Counted from the first letter of the stretch, positions 35,309 through 44,939 are shown. The stretch: 64,000 bases of DNA from Leptospira levettii (GCF_002812085.1 NZ_NPDM01000005.1:1-64000), one strand, 5' to 3'. Made by a program: numbers and translations. The notes: a model not told the origin generated them from the sequence alone.

Positions 35309-36949
35309 ATGAAAAATAGCACCAAACAAGAAAATTCGAGATTAGACCATTTAAAAAAAGAATACGATATTCTTGTCATCGGAGGTGGAATAACGGGTGC
35401 CAATGTTTTATGGGATGCAACACTTAGAGGGTATAATTGCCTTCTTGTGGAAAAAAATGATTATGCATCTGGTACAAGCCAAGCAACTTCCAAACTAATC
35501 CACGGCGGGCTTCGTTATTTAAAAAATTTTGAACTAGGGCTTGTGCGTGAATCTTTATCGGAAAGAAGGTATTTAGCAAAAATCACTCCGCATGCAGTTC
35601 GTCCAATGGGTTTTATCATTCCAATACGATCTCTCTTTCAAAGGATTCAGTTATTACTAGGAATGGAGTTATACAATTTATTATCTTTTGATAGGAACAA
35701 AGAAATTGACCCAGATGTTCAACTTCCCAAGTACAGATGGAATTCAGCAGCGGAAACAATATATAAGGTGATGGGTCTTGGTAGAAAATCACTCAAAGGA
35801 AGTTTCCAATACTACGACTATGCAAACCCAAATCCAGAGAAACATACAACCGAATTTATAATTTCAGCAAAAGAAAAAGGGGCACATGCCTTTAATTATT
35901 TATCTGTTTCTGCTTTAAAAAAACAAAATAGCGGTGGTTATACGGTTGGATTGACTGATGAAATCACGGGCAAAAAGTATTTAGTATCTGCTAAGGTAGT
36001 TGTCAATTCTGCAGGACCTTGGGCGGATTTAATCGAAGCTATGGCAGGGATCTCAGCTGAAAAAAAATTAGTACGATCCAAAGGGATACATGCAGTTGTT
36101 CGCAATATTTGTGGGAATGAATGTGTTGTATTGTCAAAACGAGACGGTTCACATTTATTTGTGATCCCATGGCGTGGAAAAACAATCATTGGAACCACTG
36201 ATACAGCTTATGAGGATGACCCAGACAAATTTAAAGTCAAACAATCTGAACTTGTTGATTTGATTGATGAAGTAAATTTTAGTTTTGGTTTTGCAAAATT
36301 AACATTAAAAGATGTCGATTATTATTACGGTGGCTTAAGACCACTTGTCGAAGATCCAGGAAGTACAGAAGGAACATACTCTGCATCAAGGAAATCAGAA
36401 ATTTTCCATTATGAAAAAGAAGGGTTCCCTGGCTTTTTTTCAGCATTGGGTGGTAAATACACAACAAGTAGAGCCGTTGCAGAAAGTTTGGTGAATGCAA
36501 TTGATACATATACAAAAGGGAAACTTGTTTCTTGTGTCACAAAGTTCACTCCATTACTCGGTGGTAGATACCAAAATTTAAAAGAATTAGTGACGGAAAT
36601 TCAGTTTAAGTTCCCACACGTTCCTGGTAACAAAATTGATACTTTAGTTAGGCGATATGGAAGTTTAACTTGGAAAATATTATCATTAAAAGGTTTGGAT
36701 ACATATCGAATTCCTAATGGTGAGCAATATTTTGAAGATGAAGTTGAATACATTGTTTTAAATGAAGACATACATCATTTGACGGATTTTTATTTCAGAA
36801 GGTCTGGTGTTGGAACAGTGGGGAAATTAGAAACTTCGGAACGAACTCGTTTAGATAAAAAAATAGCTAAGTTACTTGGGTGGAGTGCGGAACGCTTGAA
36901 AGAAGAATCCAAAAAAGTTGATGAACGTTATCAGTGGTTTGTTGATTAA
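35309..36949 (+). CDS. glpD: FAD-dependent glycerol-3-phosphate dehydrogenase
   Basis: The start is set at ATG 35309, right after the kinase stop; an upstream frame to 35234 lies in the kinase gene. Motifs are EYDILVIGGGITGANVLWDA, SKLIHGGLRYLKNFELGLVRE, FVIPWRGKTIIGTTDTAYEDDP and GGKYTTSRAVAESL. The C-terminal DAO_C-type domain (VEYIVLNEDIHHLTDFYFRRSGVG) is present. It oxidises glycerol-3-phosphate to DHAP and feeds electrons to quinone. DHAP is the precursor for the AGPS-type gene in the same run. Confidence 0.92.
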   Translation: MKNSTKQENSRLDHLKKEYDILVIGGGITGANVLWDATLRGYNCLLVEKNDYASGTSQATSKLIHGGLRYLKNFELGLVRESLSERRYLAKITPHAVRPMGFIIPIRSLFQRIQLLLGMELYNLLSFDRNKEIDPDVQLPKYRWNSAAETIYKVMGLGRKSLKGSFQYYDYANPNPEKHTTEFIISAKEKGAHAFNYLSVSALKKQNSGGYTVGLTDEITGKKYLVSAKVVVNSAGPWADLIEAMAGISAEKKLVRSKGIHAVVRNICGNECVVLSKRDGSHLFVIPWRGKTIIGTTDTAYEDDPDKFKVKQSELVDLIDEVNFSFGFAKLTLKDVDYYYGGLRPLVEDPGSTEGTYSASRKSEIFHYEKEGFPGFFSALGGKYTTSRAVAESLVNAIDTYTKGKLVSCVTKFTPLLGGRYQNLKELVTEIQFKFPHVPGNKIDTLVRRYGSLTWKILSLKGLDTYRIPNGEQYFEDEVEYIVLNEDIHHLTDFYFRRSGVGTVGKLETSERTRLDKKIAKLLGWSAERLKEESKKVDERYQWFVD

Positions 36950-37384
36950 GTGCCAAGAATAAAAATCGATATTCCAAATCATAAAATATTTGAAACATCC
37001 TTATCAGTTCGAATATCAGATATCAATTTTGCCGGCCATTTGGCACATGATGCAATTTTGACCCTAACACATGAATGTAGAGCAAGATTTTTCCATTCCC
37101 ATGGGTGGACTGAGATCGATGTAGAAGGCAAGGGGATAGTTGTTTCTGACGTGGCTATTGTTTATAAATCAGAAGCTTTTTTTCCAGATGATCTAAATAT
37201 ACAATTGTATGTAGATCAAATTTCAACAAAATCATTGGATATGTTGTATGTGATCACACATAAGGATGGAAAAGAAATTGCCCGTGCTAAAACTGCAATT
37301 GTCTTTTTTGATTATTCGGAACGCAAACCTTGTCCAATCCCAGCAGTGTTTTTAAGTGTTCTCAAAAAAGAATCTAAGAATTAA
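36950..37384 (+). CDS. Acyl-CoA thioesterase, 4HBT hotdog fold
   Basis: GTG 36950 follows the glpD stop with no gap. The 144 residues show the 4HBT layout: TSLSVRISDINFAGHLAHDAILTLTHECRARFF (D-N-A-GH pattern) and a conserved YVDQISTKSLDMLYVI strand. It likely releases free acyl chains from acyl-CoA in support of lipid synthesis. The stop overlaps the convergent meaB gene by four bases. Confidence 0.82.
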   Translation: MPRIKIDIPNHKIFETSLSVRISDINFAGHLAHDAILTLTHECRARFFHSHGWTEIDVEGKGIVVSDVAIVYKSEAFFPDDLNIQLYVDQISTKSLDMLYVITHKDGKEIARAKTAIVFFDYSERKPCPIPAVFLSVLKKESKN

Positions 37385-38397
37385 TTATTATTATTTTGAA
37401 CTATATTGTTTCGAATGAGAGAGAGAAATTTTGTTTCTTCTGATTCATAATTGATCTTATGGATTCCGCCTAAGGGATTGAGCCGTACAGCTTGATTCCA
37501 TGTGTTAGATTCAATTTTTTTCCAAATTCCAATTCCAAATCGACCATATTCATTTCGAATCCACTGCATAAGTTGCGTTATGGTTTCTATATTTTTATCT
37601 TTCCGTTTCGGATATGTGAGAATAAAATTTAATAGTTCTTCGATCCCTTTCTTTTTGACAACGGATGTTTTAAAAATAGGCGGAAGTGACTGGTCAGGGA
37701 GAATGTCTTTGATAAATTCAAGTGTTGACTCTAACATATAATAACTTGAATTTGCTAAGGACTCTTCATCACATTTGTTGATGATGAAAGCTTCTGGAAC
37801 TTCCATAATCCCAGATTTCATAAACTGTACTTGGTCGCCACCCAAGGGTTGCATCACAAGAAAAGAAATATCGGAAATGAGTGATACTGAAATTTCGTTT
37901 TGTCCAATCCCAACTGTTTCAATGAATACATAATCAAAAATCTTTCTTAAAAAGCGGATTACATGATAGGTATATGGATTGAGGCCACCTAATTCAAGTT
38001 GGGAAGGTTGAGAACGAAAATAAATCCTGGTGTCCCTTCTGGGAAGAGTGACTCTTGTACGGTCTCCAAGAATGGAACCACCACTGATATTGGAAGAGGG
38101 GTCAATTGCCACGATTGCCATTTTTTTATCGGGTGCAAATTCCAGAAATAAACGACAAAGTTCTCCGAGTAACGATGATTTGCCAGCACCAGGTGTTCCT
38201 GTGATTCCAATGGTAAGACCATCTTTTGCGTTTGGTTTTTGAGATTGGATTTCGCTGAACAAACTTTCTCGAAATGTTAAATTGTTTTCTGTTTCGATTT
38301 TTGAGATAATTTTTGCAATAGGGAACTTCTCACCAAGAAGTGCTTCTGAAACCAATTGCGATAGTGTTTCTGTGGAATCCATCAAAGAGTTTGCCAT
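37381..38397 (-). CDS. meaB: Mutase-associated GTPase MeaB (ArgK family)
   Basis: The G1 loop is TIGITGTPGAGKSSLLGEL. AIDPSSNISGGSILGDRTRV, FIETVGIGQNE and INKCDEE (NKxD) complete the MeaB/ArgK set. This P-loop GTPase protects and reloads B12-dependent acyl-CoA mutases. I choose ATG 38397 (MANSLMDSTETL), which gives the usual length. A TTG at 38511 would overlap meaA and add 38 residues of unfamiliar sequence. It lies 79 bases after meaA on the same strand, with a hairpin in the spacer. Confidence 0.9.
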   Translation of the reverse strand: MANSLMDSTETLSQLVSEALLGEKFPIAKIISKIETENNLTFRESLFSEIQSQKPNAKDGLTIGITGTPGAGKSSLLGELCRLFLEFAPDKKMAIVAIDPSSNISGGSILGDRTRVTLPRRDTRIYFRSQPSQLELGGLNPYTYHVIRFLRKIFDYVFIETVGIGQNEISVSLISDISFLVMQPLGGDQVQFMKSGIMEVPEAFIINKCDEESLANSSYYMLESTLEFIKDILPDQSLPPIFKTSVVKKKGIEELLNFILTYPKRKDKNIETITQLMQWIRNEYGRFGIGIWKKIESNTWNQAVRLNPLGGIHKINYESEETKFLSLIRNNIVQNNNN

Positions 38398-38424
38398 TGT
38401 AAAACGAGTTATATTTGGACTGAA

Positions 38425-38461
38425 ACCTCCACTTACATTCTCATCGAAGTGTAGTGGAGGT
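38425..38461 (-). promoter_or_regulatory. Hairpin between meaA and meaB
   Basis: Outer arms ACCTCCACT (38425-38433) and AGTGGAGGT (38453-38461) pair perfectly. An inner TTC/GAA pair lies around a 5-base TCATC loop. On the minus strand the 3' arm carries GGAGG, but it stands about 25 bases before the meaB ATG, too far for a normal ribosome site. It may be an RNA-stability or processing element. Confidence 0.5.
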
Positions 38462-38476
38462 AGTTGGAACTCGTGT

Positions 38477-40495
38477 TTAAACGAGGGCTGGTTCAACTGA
38501 AATGATATCAATGATTTTGTTCATGATCGACATCAAATCATAATCTTTTGGGGTAAAGATTTCTCGGATTCCCATTTTTTTCAGTTCTTCAAAATCGGAT
38601 TCAGGGATGATCCCACCAATCACAACTGGGATGTTTGCTTTGTAATGAGCAAGTTCATCAAATAGTTGTTTTGCGATTTCTTTATGAGAACCAGAAAGAA
38701 TGGAAAGTCCAATGACATTTGCATTTTCTTCCACTGCAGATTGTACAATCTCCTCTGGAGAAAGTCGTATTCCTGAGTAAATCACATCAAATCCACTGTG
38801 TTTTGCCGATACAGCAATCATTTCTGCCCCATTCGAATGGCCATCAAGCCCAGGTTTTCCCACTACAATCTTTGGTCTATGGCCATGGGCTTTTGTGAAG
38901 GCATCCACTTTCCCACGAACAGTTGCTACTTTATCGTCAGAGAGGAACAGTTTTTGTCCGTCTACACCAGTTGGTGGGTTGTATTCACCATACACTTCGC
39001 GAAGAGCGTCTGCCCATTCTCCTGTTGTCACAAGTGCTTTTGCACATGCGATGGAATATGGCATAAGATTTTTTCCATCTTTTGCTGCTTGTTTGAGTTC
39101 TTCTAAAGATTTTTTAGCAAGTTCTGCATTTCGGCGGGTTTTTGCTTCCGCTAGAACACCTAGCGTTTGTTCAGCGGATTTAGGGTCAACTTTGAAAATA
39201 CCACCATCAGAGTCAGTCATGAGTGGTGACTTGATACCGTCAGTCCATTTGTTTTTACCCACGATTACAAGTTCATTGGAATTGATTTTAGAAAGCCTTT
39301 CGGTTTGTGACTTCACTAGTTGTGATTTCATGTAACCGTTTTCGATGGCAACAAGAGCTCCACCCATATCGAGAATTTTTTGGATTTCCAATTTGGCTTG
39401 TTCTTTGAGCGCTTTTACTTTTGATTCAATGACTTTTGATCCTTCAAAGATATCAGGATATTCTAATAGGTCTGTTTCATACGCCAAAACTTGTTGTAAA
39501 CGAAGTGACCATTGTTGGTCCCAAGGTCTTGGTAGGGAAAGTGCCTCGTTCCATGCTGGTAATTGTAAGGCACGGCATCTTGCATTTCGAGATAAGGTCA
39601 CACCCAATGCTTCAATGAGGATTCTCCAAGCATTGTTTTCTGGTTGTTCTTCTGTGAGACCTAATGAGTTTACTTGGACTCCATAACGGAACACTCGGTA
39701 CTTTGCATTTTTCACACCGTAACGTTCTTTTGTGATCTCTTCCCACATTTCTGTAAAGGCACGCATTTTGCACATCTCTTCTACAAAACGAATCCCTGCG
39801 TTGACAAAAAAGGAAATCCTTCCTACACACTGTTCGAATTCATCTGCAGTAAAACAGTTTCTTTCTTTGATGGCATCTAACACTGCAATTGCAGTTGCGA
39901 GAGCAAAAGAAAGTTCCTGAACAGGTGTTGCACCTGCTTCTTGTAAGTGATAAGAACAGATGTTAGAGGGGTTCCACTTTGGAATATTGTGCAGACAGTA
40001 TTCATACATATCCACGATGATTTTCATCGAGTCTTTTGGTGGATAAATATAAGTTCCACGGGCAAGGTATTCTTTGATGAGATCATTTTGAGTGGTTCCA
40101 TTCAGTTTTTCGAGAGGAACTCCACGTTCTTCCGCAAGGGCTACATATAGCGAAAGTAACCACATAGAGGTACCATTGATGGTCATCGATGTGTTCATCT
40201 CTTCGATTGGGATCTGGTCAAATAAAATGCGGAAATCTTCAAGTGAGTTGATTGGAACTCCCACTTTTCCAATTTCAGGCCTTGAGACTTCGTGGTCGGA
40301 GCTATAACCACATTGAGTGGGTAGATCAAATGCAATGGAAAGCCCTGTTTGGCCTTTAGAAAGGTTCTTTCTGTACAACTCATTGGAGGCTTTTGCGTTG
40401 GTGTGCCCTGCATAGGTCCTAAAAATCCATGGTTTGTCAGGTTTTCCCTGTCCATTCTCGTCAACGAGAAGGTAATCTTTTTTTTCGGCGGACAT
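38477..40495 (-). CDS. meaA: B12-dependent acyl-CoA mutase, MeaA/ethylmalonyl-CoA mutase type
   Basis: One 672-residue chain holds the TIM-barrel substrate domain (DKPWIFRTYAGH, GQTGLSIAFDLPTQCGYSSDH, NICSYHLQEAGATPVQE) and the C-terminal B12 domain (VVGKPGLDGHSNGAEMIAV, with DGHSNG as the cobalamin His motif). The compact single-subunit form and the near-N-terminal FRTYAGH match MeaA-type ethylmalonyl-CoA mutases more than two-subunit methylmalonyl-CoA mutase. The true substrate needs testing. MeaB follows on the same strand. Confidence 0.9.
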   Translation of the reverse strand: MSAEKKDYLLVDENGQGKPDKPWIFRTYAGHTNAKASNELYRKNLSKGQTGLSIAFDLPTQCGYSSDHEVSRPEIGKVGVPINSLEDFRILFDQIPIEEMNTSMTINGTSMWLLSLYVALAEERGVPLEKLNGTTQNDLIKEYLARGTYIYPPKDSMKIIVDMYEYCLHNIPKWNPSNICSYHLQEAGATPVQELSFALATAIAVLDAIKERNCFTADEFEQCVGRISFFVNAGIRFVEEMCKMRAFTEMWEEITKERYGVKNAKYRVFRYGVQVNSLGLTEEQPENNAWRILIEALGVTLSRNARCRALQLPAWNEALSLPRPWDQQWSLRLQQVLAYETDLLEYPDIFEGSKVIESKVKALKEQAKLEIQKILDMGGALVAIENGYMKSQLVKSQTERLSKINSNELVIVGKNKWTDGIKSPLMTDSDGGIFKVDPKSAEQTLGVLAEAKTRRNAELAKKSLEELKQAAKDGKNLMPYSIACAKALVTTGEWADALREVYGEYNPPTGVDGQKLFLSDDKVATVRGKVDAFTKAHGHRPKIVVGKPGLDGHSNGAEMIAVSAKHSGFDVIYSGIRLSPEEIVQSAVEENANVIGLSILSGSHKEIAKQLFDELAHYKANIPVVIGGIIPESDFEELKKMGIREIFTPKDYDLMSIMNKIIDIISVEPALV

Positions 40496-40596
40496 TCTTT
40501 GCCTCGTTTTATAATTTCTATGTATAATTGAAAATCTTCTGGAATATTTTCACCTAAAAATTTATACAGGACTAGGCAATTTAAGCCTTTTCCAAG

Positions 40597-41928
40597 ATGC
40601 GCGAACCTAAACCTTTTTCACCAATTCCATTCATTTTTAGCATCTTACTCTTAAGTTTGGGTTATGCGTTGTTCTCATATTTTAGACCATTCCCCACGAC
40701 AGAAACAGAATGGGAATTTTTGGCAAATGCCAAAGCTGCAACGGAGGAGGGGGGACTCATTTCTGCCCGAGAACCTCTTGCATTTTGGTTTGTAGTCACT
40801 TGGAAAAAAATATTTGGTAGTAATTACATTCCATCCTTCATTGCGTTAGCTGGTTTATTTTATAGTTTGTTTTTACATCTATTTTTATTATTACTCAGAA
40901 ATGTAGAATGGAAACGAAATCACTATTTTGTGGTTTATCTTGCTGCCTTTTTACCATTCTCCTATGGGTTCCCGACTTCTTATTTCACAGAAACACTTTG
41001 TTTGGTATTTTTGTTACTTGTTTTTTTGACATTTCGTTTGGAAAAAATGACAGACTTACTGGTTTTCCCTACGTTCACACTTCTTGCCTTTTTCTCTAGT
41101 TTTATCATGTTCTATTTGGGTTTCACATTCTTTGTGATCTTCACTGGGATTCGTGGTTCGAGAAAAGCAGCACAAAAAACATCAGTATTTTATAAGAAAA
41201 AAAATGTTCCGTTTTTATTTCTACTTGGATACTTAGCTTTTTTTCTGATCTCACTTATCTTTTTCTCTTACTCCAATTTTTTTGGAGAAAAATCGATCAG
41301 TTTTCTTTTCAAAACTTGGTACCAAATATCACTTATGATTTTGCTTCCTATGTTGACCATAGGGATTGGACATATATTATTAAAAACAGAAAAGGAACTG
41401 AATACAATCACAGCCTCAGTTGTGTTAGGTATTTCCATCCTTGTATCCGTGTATTTTATCTTTAAGGATTTACGTTCAACAGCCAAGGAACCTTGGGACA
41501 CTCAAACCAAAAATTTAACCAAATCTTTTGGACAAGCACTTGTTCTAAAATCAGATCCTATTTATTTACCAAAAGAGTTTTCCTTTGCTTTGTATTTCCA
41601 AACGGGTACCAAAACAAAATATTTAAAAGAAACAGTAATTCCTGATAAATCCTTCCTATATGTAGAAGGGATTTGGAACCAAGACATCCAATTGGTGCAA
41701 AAATCTGGATTGTTTCGAAGATCGAATCGGTCGATTGGGATTGTTCCATTGAGTGAAGACGATGTCCTCATCCAAAAAGTCACATTCGATAAAATTAAAA
41801 ATGAAAAAAACCTAAGTTTTATCTCTAAGAAAATAGAAGAAGCGTGGACAAGTATCCCCGCAAAGCGCCCGTTTGATGAATATACGGCAGGATTACAAAA
41901 AAAGTTTGGTTATTTGAGTTTTTACTAA
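40597..41928 (+). CDS. Polytopic membrane protein, possible GT-C fold
   Basis: The 443-residue protein has about eight membrane segments. An early external TETEWEFLANAKAATEEGGLISAREPLAFWFVVTWKKIFG loop is like the acidic first loop of PMT/ArnT-type glycosyltransferases. The last 130 residues are soluble. No transfer activity can be proved from sequence. The gene starts about 100 bases after the divergent meaA start, with a shared promoter region between them. Confidence 0.65.
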   Translation: MREPKPFSPIPFIFSILLLSLGYALFSYFRPFPTTETEWEFLANAKAATEEGGLISAREPLAFWFVVTWKKIFGSNYIPSFIALAGLFYSLFLHLFLLLLRNVEWKRNHYFVVYLAAFLPFSYGFPTSYFTETLCLVFLLLVFLTFRLEKMTDLLVFPTFTLLAFFSSFIMFYLGFTFFVIFTGIRGSRKAAQKTSVFYKKKNVPFLFLLGYLAFFLISLIFFSYSNFFGEKSISFLFKTWYQISLMILLPMLTIGIGHILLKTEKELNTITASVVLGISILVSVYFIFKDLRSTAKEPWDTQTKNLTKSFGQALVLKSDPIYLPKEFSFALYFQTGTKTKYLKETVIPDKSFLYVEGIWNQDIQLVQKSGLFRRSNRSIGIVPLSEDDVLIQKVTFDKIKNEKNLSFISKKIEEAWTSIPAKRPFDEYTAGLQKKFGYLSFY

Positions 41929-41937
41929 AACTTCAGA

Positions 41938-42564
41938 TTAAGAACTAAAATCTTTATAAAAACGTTTCACTTTGGAAACATATTGTTTTGTTTCTTCATA
42001 TGGAGGAATGCCTTTGTATCGTTTCACAGCACCAGGACCTGCATTGTAAGCAGCAATTGCCTTTTCTGGATCCTTAAATTCTTTCATCAGACCTTTTAAG
42101 AATTTTACACCACCAGTAATGTTTTCTTCTGGATCAAAAGGGTCTTTTACACCCAAACTTTCTGCCGTTTCAGGCATCAGTTGCATGAGGCCCATTGCCC
42201 CTTTGGGAGAAACCGCTTTCGTTTTAAACCCAGATTCTGCCTTCACCATAGCTTTTACTAAATTTGGATCCATCCCTTGTGCTTCTGCTATGGATTCGAT
42301 GGTACCGATGAGATCCCCAGTTTGTTTGGGCCCTCGTGAGAGAGAAGGTCCTAAAGACTTCGCTGTTTCAGGAAAAGGAAGCCTGATGGAATCATTCGAG
42401 ACAGGATTTGACTCACTCGTTTGTTTTGCCCCATTTTGTTTGTTCCATTCCTTTTCTAACAGATCAGGGAAGGAGACAAGGGAACTAGGGTTCTTTGCCA
42501 TTTGGGACAAAGATTCCATTCTGCCTAAGACAGAAGAAACAGACGGGATATCAGTGAGTTTCAC
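41938..42564 (-). CDS. Lytic transglycosylase (SLT domain)
   Basis: The C-terminal half is an SLT domain: LVKAMVKAESGFKTKAVSPKGAMGLMQLMPETAESLGV with the catalytic Glu in KAESGF, then AAYNAGPGAVKRYKGIPPYEET. The N-terminal 85 residues are polar linker sequence without a signal peptide. It cleaves peptidoglycan glycan strands. The start is GTG 42564 with AAGGA five bases upstream. The export route is not visible. Confidence 0.85.
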   Translation of the reverse strand: MKLTDIPSVSSVLGRMESLSQMAKNPSSLVSFPDLLEKEWNKQNGAKQTSESNPVSNDSIRLPFPETAKSLGPSLSRGPKQTGDLIGTIESIAEAQGMDPNLVKAMVKAESGFKTKAVSPKGAMGLMQLMPETAESLGVKDPFDPEENITGGVKFLKGLMKEFKDPEKAIAAYNAGPGAVKRYKGIPPYEETKQYVSKVKRFYKDFSS

Positions 42565-42606
42565 ACCATTCCTTTCGGTCAGATTTTAGAAAACTGAAGT
42601 AAAAAA

Positions 42607-43002
42607 TTATGTCTCTTTCTGAATTCTCGAAGTTTGGATTTGGTGTAGGTCTTTTGGACCCAGTGGTTTCACAAGGTACCCTTTCACATTGGGGAAGGAC
42701 AAACTTTTGGATTGGTCGGAAGGATCAATGGAAGAAGTGAGAATGTAAATCGGGATGTGTGAGATGGGTGTGATCGTTTGGATTGTATCTAAAAACTGCC
42801 AACCATCCATGACTGGCATATTCAAGTCCAAAAACAAAAGTTCGGGAAGTTGCTCCGATGATCGTAATGCTGTGAGCGCCTCGGATCCATTCGGGTAAGT
42901 TAAAATTTCAGACGCAAACGATAGTTTCTCCATTAGAGTTTTGATGAGGAAAGTAGTTACAACATCATCTTCAATCAAAAATACTTTGGAAATTTGGCTC
43001 AT
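42607..43002 (-). CDS. Single-domain response regulator (CheY/Rcp1-like)
   Basis: The receiver domain of 131 residues has the acidic pair in LIEDD, the phospho-acceptor in LLFLDLNMPVMDGW (about Asp59), Thr/Ser in LTSSIDP and Lys in GYLVKPLG. There is no output domain. It receives a phosphate from an unlinked histidine kinase. The nearest kinase in the window, at 4361-6685, is not linked to it. Confidence 0.92.
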   Translation of the reverse strand: MSQISKVFLIEDDVVTTFLIKTLMEKLSFASEILTYPNGSEALTALRSSEQLPELLFLDLNMPVMDGWQFLDTIQTITPISHIPIYILTSSIDPSDQSKSLSFPNVKGYLVKPLGPKDLHQIQTSRIQKET

Positions 43003-43076
43003 GATTCTGGAAAACTTCTCTCAGAAACTATCGATTTCTGAAAAAGAAGCAACCAATAAAAAGAAAGAATCCCTCT

Positions 43077-44483
43077 TTATAAGGAATGGGGAGAGGTCAA
43101 AACATCCGGCCTTAGTATTTCTTTTAGTTTGTGTTCTTCTAATAATCCAAGTTCAAGGACTATGGATTCTACTGAACGATTTTCGGCAAGAGCTCGTTTG
43201 GCGACTAAGGTTGCATTTTCATATCCAATGTAAGGATTGAGAGCAGTCGCAAGGCCTGCTGATGTTTTGACTCTGGATTCAAGAATTTTTCGGTTTGCTG
43301 TGATTCCTGAAACACAATTGGTTTCCAAAGTTTTGCAACCAGCTGTTAGGTGCTCAATACTTTTGAATAAACTATGGGCAATGATTGGCTCAAATGCATT
43401 CAATTGTAATTGTCCTGCTTCTGCTGCCATTGTGATCGTGATATCGTTCCCAATCACTTCATAGGCAATTTGATTGACCACTTCCGGGATGATGGGATTT
43501 ACTTTGCCTGGCATGATGGAAGAACCGGCAGCCTTTGCCGGCAAATTGATTTCGTTAAAGCCACCTTGTGGCCCACTTGAGAGTAAACGTAAATCATTAC
43601 ATACCTTTGAAAGTTTTGTGGCAATCCGTTTTAACACACCAGATAATTGTACAAATGCACCTGTATCTTGAGTTGCCTCTATCAAATTTGGTGCTGCATT
43701 TAAATCAAATCCAGTTTGTTTTGCCAGTATTTCGGTTACAATCTTCGAATAACGAATGTCAGTATTGATTCCTGTGCCGATTGCAGTAGCCCCCAAATTA
43801 ATTTCACCTATAAGGGATGTTGCTTCTTTTAAACGGGAAATGTCCTCACCTAACATAACATCGTAAGTTGAGAATTCCTGGCCTAAAGTCATTGGTACAG
43901 CATCTTGTAATTGTGTTCTTCCAATTTTTAATATATCTTTGAATTCATCTGATTTTTTTCGAAACGAAACCTGTAAACTCTCGAGAGCAGAAAGCAGCCC
44001 GATGATGGAAAACACTGCAGCCAATTTGATAGAGGAAGGATAAACATCATTTGTACTTTGTGACATGTTGACATCATTCAAAGGATGGATCACGGTATAA
44101 GCACCCTTGGGATGGCCTGCTAATTCTAAAGCAATGTTTGTAATCACTTCGTTCGCATTCATATTGGTGGAAGTTCCTGCACCACCTTGGATGACATCCA
44201 CTACAAATTCAGAATGGAATTTGCCGTTTAAAATTTGATCACAAGCTTCCACGATCCATTTTGATTTTTCGGAAGGGAGTAGTCCTAATTGCAAATTTGC
44301 TAGAGCAGAGGCTTTTTTGATATGGGCAAGGGCACATACCAAATCAGGATACGTACCAATGGACTTCCCCGTGATGGGATAATTTTCAAGGGCCCTTAAT
44401 GTGTGGATCCCCCAATAAACATCCTTAGGAATTTCTCGTTCACCAAGTAGATCATGTTCCATCCGAAAATTTGTTTCTGTCAT
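43077..44483 (-). CDS. aspA: Aspartate ammonia-lyase
   Basis: The 468-residue member of the fumarase/aspartase family has GAGTSTNMNANEVI, NMSQSTNDVYPS and the signature GSSIMPGKVNPIIPEVV. The N terminus RMEHDLLGEREIPKDVYWGIHTLRALENYPI is typical for AspA. It reversibly deaminates aspartate to fumarate in the cytoplasm. Fumarase C shares the fold, but the RMEHDLLGE start and FPITG-like segment favour aspartase. Confidence 0.88.
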   Translation of the reverse strand: MTETNFRMEHDLLGEREIPKDVYWGIHTLRALENYPITGKSIGTYPDLVCALAHIKKASALANLQLGLLPSEKSKWIVEACDQILNGKFHSEFVVDVIQGGAGTSTNMNANEVITNIALELAGHPKGAYTVIHPLNDVNMSQSTNDVYPSSIKLAAVFSIIGLLSALESLQVSFRKKSDEFKDILKIGRTQLQDAVPMTLGQEFSTYDVMLGEDISRLKEATSLIGEINLGATAIGTGINTDIRYSKIVTEILAKQTGFDLNAAPNLIEATQDTGAFVQLSGVLKRIATKLSKVCNDLRLLSSGPQGGFNEINLPAKAAGSSIMPGKVNPIIPEVVNQIAYEVIGNDITITMAAEAGQLQLNAFEPIIAHSLFKSIEHLTAGCKTLETNCVSGITANRKILESRVKTSAGLATALNPYIGYENATLVAKRALAENRSVESIVLELGLLEEHKLKEILRPDVLTSPHSL

Positions 44484-44545
44484 TTCAGAATTTCTCCAGT
44501 TGAGAACGAAAGATACTAGACCAAAAAGAAATGGGAAGAAGATTT

Positions 44546-44902
44546 ATGTTCTGCATGAAGAAATTCACATTCCTATTTATTTACTTTAGCCTTCCATTTT
44601 CTACGATCTTTTTATTTGGTATTGAAAAGACAAATCTGGAAGTAACCTGCAAACAAAAAGAAGAAACAATCAAAACGATATTTCAACTTTTACCTGATTC
44701 AGAACGTAGTTGTCCTGAGATTGCTAAACTTGTTCTCACAGAAGAAGATGAAGAAGGCGAAAAATTGGATAAAGAATACCAAGAATTGTTTTTGAAAGTG
44801 TGTGAGTTAAAACGCAAAAAACGTACATTAGAAGAAATCCGTGACAATTTGGGTCTTTCCAAACAATGTAATTCCTACCAATCTGTTACGAAAAAGAATT
44901 GA
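44546..44902 (+). CDS. Small exported protein, unknown function
   Basis: The start is uncertain among ATG 44531, 44546 and 44555. All give a signal peptide (KKFTFLFIYFSLPFSTIFLFG). The mature part of about 95 residues is charged and helical with four cysteines (TCKQKEE, RSCPEI, VCELKR, QCNSYQ). It is divergent from aspA and lies 37 bases before the SH3-domain gene. No family is recognised. Confidence 0.6.
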   Translation: MFCMKKFTFLFIYFSLPFSTIFLFGIEKTNLEVTCKQKEETIKTIFQLLPDSERSCPEIAKLVLTEEDEEGEKLDKEYQELFLKVCELKRKKRTLEEIRDNLGLSKQCNSYQSVTKKN

Positions 44903-44939
44903 TTCTTCGTCTCAATCTAGTAAATTTATTGCCAAGTAT

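Noticed and set aside
38797..40464. Several plus- and minus-strand frames of 60-146 codons inside the mutase gene
   Set aside because: They are shadows of meaA, which has conserved sequence throughout its 672 codons.
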